DNA of 13,610 nt from an uncultured Prevotella sp. (lineage in GTDB: Bacteria > Bacteroidota > Bacteroidia > Bacteroidales > Bacteroidaceae). The notes under the pieces are model-generated. The model saw only the letters and a list, made by a program, of their open reading frames with translations, was not told where the DNA came from and made no database searches. The DNA is taken from the NCBI GenBank assembly GCA_934190685.1, contig CAKPTK010000062.1, forward strand, positions 1-13,610, given 5' to 3'. Shown one piece after another: positions 7,337 to 13,610 of this stretch; the stretch's first letter is position 1, and each line of letters begins with the position of its first letter. The position numbers and the translations under genes are program-made.

Positions 7337-8977
7337 TTAGTTAGTATAGCCGTCATTCTGCTTGTACAAGCCTGTATGAACGGCATTGTACTGGTTCTGA
7401 GGAATCGGGTAGAGATAGTTCTTAATGTTCTCAACGTTTGTTCCATCAGGATTGTTGTAACGGTTGAACATGTTCTCTGTGTCTTGCTTCCACTCGCCGT
7501 AGCGAATCTCATCGAACCAACGGACACCTTCGTCAATCAATTCAAGACGACGTTCACGCTTGATGTATTTCATAGCCTGTTCCTTAGAGGTTGCTGTAGG
7601 CTGATCCATACCGGCACGTTCACGAATCTTGTTCACATAACTCATGGCACCTGTATAATCGCCTTCATCTGCAAGAATCTCTGCATAGAGCAACATCATA
7701 TCCTCAAGACGAAGAACAGGATAGTTGGTTGGCCAATCGTAGTAATTAGAACCTACTTGTGAGTCGTCGAAAGTAATGCCCAAAGCTGCGAGTTTGGGTT
7801 TAGTTGGCACAAGTTTCAGACAGATAGTTTTCAAAAGCACGTTATGAGTTCCATCTTCATCGGTATAAGTGCCCTGCTCGTTCACATAACCATTATAGTT
7901 CTTCTCTGCAGCTTGCTCCTCAAGAGTTCCAAAGCCCAAACCACGCTGATCTTGATGGTTGTTCTTCTCGAACTCATAAGCCAAGCTCTTTTCTACCCAA
8001 ACAGAATTACCCATCAAGCGAACAGAAGTTTGTGAAGGAGCCAACTCTGGAGTGGCATTGAAAATCACGTAGTTTTTCTTCTCGTTCAAACGATGCTGTA
8101 TTGCGAAAATTGTGTACTTGTTGTAGTAGTCGCTACTTGGCATCCACTGTTTCTTCCACTCTGTGATGTTAGGAGCCCAATAGGCATTACCATTAGCAGC
8201 GGAGTAGTCAAGAATTTCCCTGAGCATGGTCTTGGCAGAAGCCTTGGCTGCAGTATCGTTGAATGGATTACCTGCCAAAGTCATATAGGCACGTGCCAAC
8301 ATGGCTTGAGCAGCCACTTTGTCTGCACGGCCAGAACCAGAGACTGTTGCACCATTGCCATCCACCAACTTTTTCTTATAAGGCAGAAGATTGATCGCCT
8401 CTGTCAAATCAGGAATAACCATTTGATCAAACACCTCTCTGGCTGTGGATTGAGCTATAGACTTGGACTCTTCCGTTGTGACAGGCTTGTTGATAATAGG
8501 CACATTGCCAAAGAAACGAGCCAACTCAAGATAAGACCAACCACGCATGAAGAGTGCTTCACCTTTAAATTGTTTTTTAGCATCTTCAGACGAGAATGTA
8601 ACATTGTCTATTCTTGACAGCAGCACATTGGCATCATAGATAGTCTTGTAAAGCAGGTTCCAAGTGTCATTGAAAGTGGAAAGGTTCCAAGTGGCACGGA
8701 ATGTGCCAATCTCTGAGTATTCGCGCAATCCGTTAGGACTGGGGTCTACCCAAATATTGTCCGAACGATATTCCGACATGAGCAGATAACCATTGTAGTC
8801 GAGCATCTGCATGTCTGAATAAAGACCGACAACAGCCTGATCGACCTGCTTGGGTGTCTTATAGAATGCCTCTGATGGAAGCAAATCGGATGGAGGGGTG
8901 TTCATATAATCGTCGCTGCAGGATACGCAAGCCAACGTAAATGCTCCCATCCATAATATATTTCTAAGTTTAAACAT
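7337..8977 (-). CDS. susD: SusD/RagB family surface glycan-binding lipoprotein (pair 2)
   Basis: This 546-residue SusD homologue is the surface partner of susC2. Its signal MFKLRNILWMGAFTLACVSC puts the lipid-bearing Cys at 20. The next residues, SDDYMNTPPSD, match the acidic SDD-type export signal known for surface lipoproteins of Bacteroidetes, so an outward location is well supported. Family features include ALFMRGWSYLELARFFGNVP (about 144-165), a late KRERRLELIDEGVRWFDEIRYG (about 473-494) and the closing NYLYPIPQNQYNA. The start lies 24 bp after the susC2 stop and the strong terminator follows at once, so this is a two-gene unit. It is the pair nearest the PL11 lyase and so the likelier rhamnogalacturonan oligosaccharide receptor, but that is context only. 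Confidence 0.96.
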   Translation of the reverse strand: MFKLRNILWMGAFTLACVSCSDDYMNTPPSDLLPSEAFYKTPKQVDQAVVGLYSDMQMLDYNGYLLMSEYRSDNIWVDPSPNGLREYSEIGTFRATWNLSTFNDTWNLLYKTIYDANVLLSRIDNVTFSSEDAKKQFKGEALFMRGWSYLELARFFGNVPIINKPVTTEESKSIAQSTAREVFDQMVIPDLTEAINLLPYKKKLVDGNGATVSGSGRADKVAAQAMLARAYMTLAGNPFNDTAAKASAKTMLREILDYSAANGNAYWAPNITEWKKQWMPSSDYYNKYTIFAIQHRLNEKKNYVIFNATPELAPSQTSVRLMGNSVWVEKSLAYEFEKNNHQDQRGLGFGTLEEQAAEKNYNGYVNEQGTYTDEDGTHNVLLKTICLKLVPTKPKLAALGITFDDSQVGSNYYDWPTNYPVLRLEDMMLLYAEILADEGDYTGAMSYVNKIRERAGMDQPTATSKEQAMKYIKRERRLELIDEGVRWFDEIRYGEWKQDTENMFNRYNNPDGTNVENIKNYLYPIPQNQYNAVHTGLYKQNDGYTN

Positions 8978-9001
8978 ATTCTTTAGATTTTAAGGGTTGG
9001 T

Positions 9002-12000
9002 TTAGAAGTTGATGTTGATACCGAAAGTGAAGGTACGAGACAATGGGTAGCTACTGTAGTCAAGACCCAATGCGCTCTGTCCACCAGGTGAAGAACTGGA
9101 TGCGGTGTTGGCTGCCTCAGGAGAGTAACCACCATAGTAGTTATTCCAGCAAGCAAGGTTCTCAACAGAGAAGTAAACACGTGCGTAAGAAAGAATCTTA
9201 GGATTGATTGGCAACTTATAGCCAATAGTCAAGTTCTTGATGCGCAGATAGTCTGAAGAGTAGAGCCAGCGAGAGTCAAGAGTAGCACCTGTTGTCGTGC
9301 TGAGGATGTAAGGAGTCTTGCCATCACCCGTTTCTTCCTCACTCCACCAAGCATTTCTCCAGCGTCCCATCACGTTGGTGTTGGCACCCATACTTGGACG
9401 GTCGTTAGCGCGACCGAATACGCCGAAAATCTTACCACCTGTCTGAGCGGTCAAGAGGATAGAAGCGTCGAAGTCTTTCCAATGGAAGGTGTTGGTCATA
9501 CCGAACACGAACTTAGGAGTAGGTTGGCCGAGGAAATCCTTATCCTTGGCATCAAAGTCACCACTGTTGTCCACATCGCGGTAGCGGATGTCACCCGGTT
9601 TGATTTGCTTGCCTTCGAAGGTCACTTTCTTGCCGCCATGAGCTGCGCTGTAAGCATCGATTTCAGCCTGATTCTTCCATACACCGATAGCGTCATACAT
9701 CCAGAAAGTGTTGATGGGCTTGCCGACCATCAAAACATTTGAATAGTTACTTCCTTGGAAACCTGAGTATACAGGAGTATTGTCAACACCCAAAGATTTC
9801 ACCTCGTTCTTGTTGTAAGACATATTGAAAGAAGTATCCCACTTGAACTGACCAGTGAGGTTGCGTGTGTTCAACTCAATTTCAAATCCATGATTGTCGA
9901 TGTCACCCAAGTTGTCCCAAATCTTCTCGAAACCTGAAGCTCCTGGAGTAGGCACCTGATAGAGCAGGTCGGAGGTCTTCTTGGTATAGTAGTCAAGAGA
10001 GAGTTGGATGCGGTTCTTCAAGAAGGCGAGATCGATAGCAATATCGGTACTCTTGGTCTTCTCCCAACCGAGGTCTGGGTTGCCGAGAGAGTTAGCATAG
10101 TAACCCATCAAGCCACTATATGTGGTGCTGGTCAAAGTAGGATAAGCAGCGGTGTTGCTGATGTTATTGTTACCAGTCTCACCATAACTTACTCTCAATT
10201 TCAAAGTGTTCCACCATTTGAGGTTCCAATTCTTGAAGAACTTCTCATTGGATACCAACCATCCGGCAGAGGCTGCTGGGAAGACACCCCACTTGTTGTC
10301 TGATCCGAAGACAGAACAACCATCCGTACGCAAACTGGCAGAAAGCATATACTTCTCATCGAAGTTGTATTGCAAACGACCGAAGAAAGAGGTCAACTTC
10401 TTAGGAGTCATCTCAGTCACGGTATTGGTCTTCACACCCACCTTAGATCCATCGAAAGAGCCCTGGATTACATCGTTAGGGAATGGACCTTGGAAGTTCT
10501 GGTCTGTAGAGAAACCTACACTGGTCTTCTCGGCAGAAGCACCAAGCATGGCATTGAAGTTGTGATATTTACCAAGGGTGAAGTTGTAGTTGGCAACAGC
10601 CTGCATCAAAGTTTCCAAAGAACGCTGTGTCTGATGACGGCCTGAAGAAGAATAACCCTCACCTTTTGACCAGTTCTTGGAAGCCATTGTTGTGTTGTAA
10701 GAATTGGCGTCCTTATCATAGTACTGGGCAGCACCTGTGAACTCAATGCTCAAGTCCTTGATAGGAGTCACGCGAACGAAACCATTGGCTGCCAACTTCA
10801 TGATGCGGCTCTGGCTGGTGTTGTTGTCCATATAATAGGTAGGACTGGAAGCACTTCCTGCCCATGCATAGTATGCATTGCCATTGGCATTGGTGATATA
10901 GCCTACACCTGGCTCAGATACAGGAACAGAAGTCAATACCTGGTGAGACTGAGAGTCCTTACCATTAACCATACCGGAACCATCGTTCACGATATAGGTA
11001 GGAGCAAGGTTGATACCCACGGTGATGTATTTATTAATCTTAGACTCCAACTTGGTGCGGAGAGAGAAACGCTGGTAGCCTGTGCCACGAGCGATACCGT
11101 CCTGCTTCATGTAGCCACCAGAGAACATGTAATTGGTTCGGTCTGACCCACCAGCCACATTGATGTTGTAGTCCTGGATAGCAGCATTGCGATAGAACTC
11201 ATCCTGCCAGTCGAGCAAGCAGAGTTGCTCGTCAGTAGCCTCGTAAGTGTGGGCGTCACGGTCGGCCTGGCTCAAATACTGGAACCAACGATTGTCAAGA
11301 ATAATATTGTAATCGTTCTTTGTCAAGCCCAAGTTTCTCAAACGGGTCGCATTGTCATCCTTAATGCTGGCATTGGCAACGCCCTTGCTGGCGGCCTGCT
11401 GCAGATAGCGGGCATCGTTGAACTTCATACGATATTCCATCCACTCTGTTGCGCTCAAGATGTCGAGTTTCTTCTCTTGATGTTGCCAACCAAATTGGGC
11501 ATTGAAAGAAATCTGTGGCTTGCCACTCTTACCCTTGCGGGTGGTCACCATTACGACACCGTTGGAACCACGGGAACCGTAGATGGCCGCAGAAGCAGCG
11601 TCCTTCAACACTTCAATGCTCTGGATATCGGCGGGGTTGATACCGCTCAAGTTGTCCATTGGCACGCCGTCGACCACATAGAGAGGGTCGGAGCTGGCGT
11701 TGACAGAAGCGGCTCCACGAACGCGAATCTGCATATCGGAGCCCGGCTCACCAGTAGTGGTTCTCACCTGCACACCTGCCAACTGACCCTGAAGGGCTGT
11801 CTCGGCACGTGCCAAGGTACGGTTCTCGATGCCTTTGGCGTCCATCTTGGAAACGGCTGCGGTCAATGTGCTTTTCTTCACACTACCATAACCGATGACC
11901 ACCACGTCATCGAGCGTGGTGTTGTCCTCTTGAAGTACGATGTTGAAAGTGCTCTTTCCTTTCACGGGAATGAGTTGGGCCTTGTAGCCCACATAAGTCA

Positions 12001-12265
12001 CTTGAATCGATGCGTTCTCGGGAACATTCTTAATGGTGAAGTTACCGTCAATGTCACTGACACCACCATTAGATGTGCCTTTCACAATAGCGGAGGCGCC
12101 GATGACCGGTTCTCCATTACTGTCCACAATCTTACCTGTCACAGTCTTGGACTGGGCGAAAGCACTCATGCTGAAGACCAATAGCAAAGCTAAGGTCAGC
12201 ACTCTATGGGAAAATCTTTTCCACACAAGCGCCAAAGCATGCTGGTTTTTGGTTTCTTTGCTCAT
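9002..12265 (-). CDS. susC: SusC/RagA family TonB-linked outer membrane transporter (pair 2)
   Basis: The protein has 1087 residues from the ATG at 12265. A longer frame with a TTG at 12388 exists, but that codon lies inside the promoter -7 box, so the extension cannot be real. The signal peptide covers about 1-37 (hydrophobic VLTLALLLVFSMSAFA, then Q38). The carboxypeptidase-regulatory-like domain spans about 41-112 (GKIVDSNGEPVIGASAIVKG, SDIDGNFTI, TYVGYKAQ). The SusC signature DDVVVIGYGSVKKSTLT is at 119-135. The plug runs about 140-245 (ALQGQLAGVQV, IRVRGAASV, PLYVVDGVPMD, DAASAAIYGSRGSNGVVMV). The barrel ends in FTFGININF with the usual terminal Phe. No STN domain is present. The role is TonB-driven import of the glycan held by SusD2; a pectic fragment is suggested by the lyase upstream. 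Confidence 0.96.
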   Translation of the reverse strand: MSKETKNQHALALVWKRFSHRVLTLALLLVFSMSAFAQSKTVTGKIVDSNGEPVIGASAIVKGTSNGGVSDIDGNFTIKNVPENASIQVTYVGYKAQLIPVKGKSTFNIVLQEDNTTLDDVVVIGYGSVKKSTLTAAVSKMDAKGIENRTLARAETALQGQLAGVQVRTTTGEPGSDMQIRVRGAASVNASSDPLYVVDGVPMDNLSGINPADIQSIEVLKDAASAAIYGSRGSNGVVMVTTRKGKSGKPQISFNAQFGWQHQEKKLDILSATEWMEYRMKFNDARYLQQAASKGVANASIKDDNATRLRNLGLTKNDYNIILDNRWFQYLSQADRDAHTYEATDEQLCLLDWQDEFYRNAAIQDYNINVAGGSDRTNYMFSGGYMKQDGIARGTGYQRFSLRTKLESKINKYITVGINLAPTYIVNDGSGMVNGKDSQSHQVLTSVPVSEPGVGYITNANGNAYYAWAGSASSPTYYMDNNTSQSRIMKLAANGFVRVTPIKDLSIEFTGAAQYYDKDANSYNTTMASKNWSKGEGYSSSGRHQTQRSLETLMQAVANYNFTLGKYHNFNAMLGASAEKTSVGFSTDQNFQGPFPNDVIQGSFDGSKVGVKTNTVTEMTPKKLTSFFGRLQYNFDEKYMLSASLRTDGCSVFGSDNKWGVFPAASAGWLVSNEKFFKNWNLKWWNTLKLRVSYGETGNNNISNTAAYPTLTSTTYSGLMGYYANSLGNPDLGWEKTKSTDIAIDLAFLKNRIQLSLDYYTKKTSDLLYQVPTPGASGFEKIWDNLGDIDNHGFEIELNTRNLTGQFKWDTSFNMSYNKNEVKSLGVDNTPVYSGFQGSNYSNVLMVGKPINTFWMYDAIGVWKNQAEIDAYSAAHGGKKVTFEGKQIKPGDIRYRDVDNSGDFDAKDKDFLGQPTPKFVFGMTNTFHWKDFDASILLTAQTGGKIFGVFGRANDRPSMGANTNVMGRWRNAWWSEEETGDGKTPYILSTTTGATLDSRWLYSSDYLRIKNLTIGYKLPINPKILSYARVYFSVENLACWNNYYGGYSPEAANTASSSSPGGQSALGLDYSSYPLSRTFTFGININF

Positions 12266-12385
12266 AAATTGGTTTAATTTAGTTGTTATTGGTATTGTTA
12301 TTTTTCCACGTTTATTAGTTCTCAACAGATGTGGTATACGTGTAGGTATTGATTTACGAATATAGGTAATTGTTCGTTTTGGGGG
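12266..12385 (-). promoter_or_regulatory. Long A/T-rich 5' leader of susC2
   Basis: Transcription from the box at 12386-12393 would leave roughly 110 untranslated bases before the ATG. I see no strong hairpin and no known riboswitch. GGTATTG occurs twice on the plus strand (about 12290 and 12332). Leaders of this size before susC genes can host post-transcriptional control, but nothing here proves it. Confidence 0.35.
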
Positions 12386-12416
12386 CAAAAGTAAAACAAA
12401 ATTTAATACAGCGCAA
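12386..12416 (-). promoter_or_regulatory. Promoter of susC2-susD2 with both boxes
   Basis: On the minus strand TACTTTTG (12386-12393) matches the TAnnTTTG -7 box, and TTG (12414-12416, in the context TTTCTTG) lies exactly 20 bp upstream, within the 19-21 bp spacing known for the Bacteroidetes primary sigma factor. It lies between the PL11 terminator and susC2, so susC2-susD2 does not depend on lyase transcription. Confidence 0.7.
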
Positions 12417-12466
12417 GAAAAACTAACTTTAATTTTTGATATTCAACTTCAATATTTAACACACAT

Positions 12467-12496
12467 AAAAAAAGGCGAACTCATCAAGAGTCCGCC
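12467..12496 (-). terminator. Terminator after the PL11 lyase gene
   Basis: A 9-bp stem, 12474-12482 with 12488-12496, encloses a 5-nt loop. The single plus-strand mismatch (A-C) is a U-G wobble in the minus-strand RNA. Seven T follow on the minus strand (12467-12473). It lies 31 bp past the lyase stop. Confidence 0.85.
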
Positions 12497-12527
12497 CTTT
12501 AAAGGCTTTAAATAGCTTTTACGTTTT

Positions 12528-13610
12528 TTATTTCGTTAAAAACTTTCTTACGTAAACGTTTTCATTTGATTTTGCTTTCAACATGTAAGTTCCCTGAGGC
12601 AATTCAGGAAACTGCACCAATTGACTGCCCGTCACTCGCTTCTGCCAGCAAACGCGACCGCCAAGATCGAAGACGGCAATGTTGACCGACTCACCGGAAG
12701 CTACATCGAGACGCACACGATTGCCGCTCTCAAGAGTAATCCAGTCATCGTGGTCGGCAGACACATTCTTGATGGCAGTGGCCTGTGCCACATAGTCAGG
12801 CAGATAGAAGCCCAAATGGGGCGGCTGGTTGTAGGCAACGTTCTGCCAAGCAACAGCCAAACGATAGGTATGGTCGTGCATCAGTGTGGGAACACGATAC
12901 TTGGTAGGTTCACTTGACGAGAAGATATTGAGAGAGCATGAGTCCTGGCTATTCCACATCACGATTTCCTCTCGCCAGTCGCCATAGAGGTCGGCAAGCA
13001 GACAAGGGGTAGCCTTAGTGGAATTGCAACTTGTGGAATGGCCATAGCTCAGCACATTGGAACCCATGCCCAAGGTGTAAGCTTTTCTTTCATAGTTAGT
13101 CAGACTCGTACCATCCAACAAGTCATCCTTCAAGTTTCCTCCCCAATAGCAGCGGAAATTCATGGAAGGTGTGCTCACTCCCGACACATACTGACCATTC
13201 ACAGCATTGCGGGGTGTGCGATCATTGGCCGACCAAAACTCAAAGCCACGATGGTCGGGCAAAATGTCTGCCGCCAATCCACGACCATTATCACTGCTGC
13301 CGGTCTCATAATAGAGGACTTCACCGGTTGCAGCATCATGTACATGCCATCCATAAGGACTTTCCTCATGCACAGTGAACACTTGCAGTCCCGGACGGTC
13401 GGGCATCAGCTTGCTCAAGTGCATGGCATCGCCATGGCCCCACCCTACCGCATAGAGCAGACTTCCGTCATCGTCAATGGTAGCCGAGCCATAGAGGATT
13501 TCATCCTTGCCGTCACCATCTACATCGGCACACGACAAATTGTGGTTGCCATTGGCATAGAGCGTACAACTCTTGCCACTATTTCCTGTGTTGGTGGTAT
13601 AGGTCTTGGT
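12528..13610 (-). CDS. Rhamnogalacturonan lyase, PL11 family, with T9SS sorting domain (5' part missing)
   Basis: The last 360 residues are present; the frame stays open to the right edge, so the true start lies outside. The family cleaves the rhamnose-galacturonate backbone of rhamnogalacturonan I by beta-elimination, using a calcium-stabilised beta-propeller. Family sequence is clear: NLSCADVDGDGKDEILYGSA (the acidic DVDGDGKDE loop at about 29-37 is a calcium-type site), GWGHGDAMHLSKLMPDRPG, VHEESPYGWHVHD, LLADLYGDWREEIVMWN and TLMHDHTYRLAVAWQNVAYN ending near GFYLPD. The final 70 or so residues (about 286-360; IAVFDLGGRVCWQK, LPQGTYMLKAKSN, KFLTK) form a type A T9SS sorting domain, so the enzyme is probably secreted or surface-attached by that system. 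Whether it acts as endo (YesW-like) or exo (YesX-like) cannot be settled from this part. Confidence 0.92.
   Translation of the reverse strand, partial: TKTYTTNTGNSGKSCTLYANGNHNLSCADVDGDGKDEILYGSATIDDDGSLLYAVGWGHGDAMHLSKLMPDRPGLQVFTVHEESPYGWHVHDAATGEVLYYETGSSDNGRGLAADILPDHRGFEFWSANDRTPRNAVNGQYVSGVSTPSMNFRCYWGGNLKDDLLDGTSLTNYERKAYTLGMGSNVLSYGHSTSCNSTKATPCLLADLYGDWREEIVMWNSQDSCSLNIFSSSEPTKYRVPTLMHDHTYRLAVAWQNVAYNQPPHLGFYLPDYVAQATAIKNVSADHDDWITLESGNRVRLDVASGESVNIAVFDLGGRVCWQKRVTGSQLVQFPELPQGTYMLKAKSNENVYVRKFLTK

Noticed and set aside
7232..7762. A 176-codon plus-strand frame starting at the edge of the inverted repeat
   Set aside because: It runs through the susD2 terminator and antisense to the conserved susD2 C-terminus; no signals support translation.
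12266..12388. N-terminal extension of SusC2 by 41 residues from a TTG at 12388
   Set aside because: The codon overlaps the -7 promoter box, the added residues are basic and unlike any signal peptide, and the ATG at 12265 gives a normal signal sequence.

Overview
The window looks like part of a polysaccharide utilisation region of a Bacteroidales bacterium. The evidence is two complete SusC/SusD pairs and a family PL11 rhamnogalacturonan lyase. Promoters have the Bacteroidetes -7 box TAnnTTTG, and there are few clear Shine-Dalgarno sites. The lyase ends in a type IX secretion (T9SS) sorting domain, which fits Prevotella/Segatella better than Bacteroides, since Bacteroides generally lacks T9SS. 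The genus is an inference; no species can be named.

All six genes lie on the minus strand, so transcription runs from right to left. In that order: (1) the 3' part of a secreted PL11 lyase (12528-13610, its start lies outside the window) with a terminator; (2) a promoter with both boxes visible, a leader of about 110 nt, then susC2 (9002-12265) and susD2 (7337-8977) and a long terminator helix; (3) a 770-bp gene-free stretch holding a large inverted repeat, with near-identical 103-bp arms around 285 bp of unique DNA; (4) a single gene for a 246-residue membrane-anchored protein of unknown function (5827-6567) with its own promoter and terminator; (5) susC1 (2322-5552) and susD1 (464-2308) with promoter and terminator; (6) the first 81 codons of a small lipoprotein gene (1-244) that runs off the left edge.

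Functionally, the secreted lyase would cut the rhamnogalacturonan-I backbone of pectin outside the cell. Surface SusD lipoproteins would then capture oligosaccharides and pass them to the SusC TonB-dependent channels for import. Assigning pectin as the substrate rests only on the PL11 neighbour and is weaker for pair 1, which is separated from the lyase by the repeat element and the unrelated membrane-protein gene. No regulator (HTCS, ECF sigma/anti-sigma) lies in the window, and neither SusC has the N-terminal STN signalling domain.

The least explained parts are the inverted-repeat element at 6746-7236, which carries eight exact copies of a TGTAGGA heptamer, and the cysteine-rich membrane protein beside it. 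I found no tRNA, rRNA, CRISPR array, transposase or phage gene.
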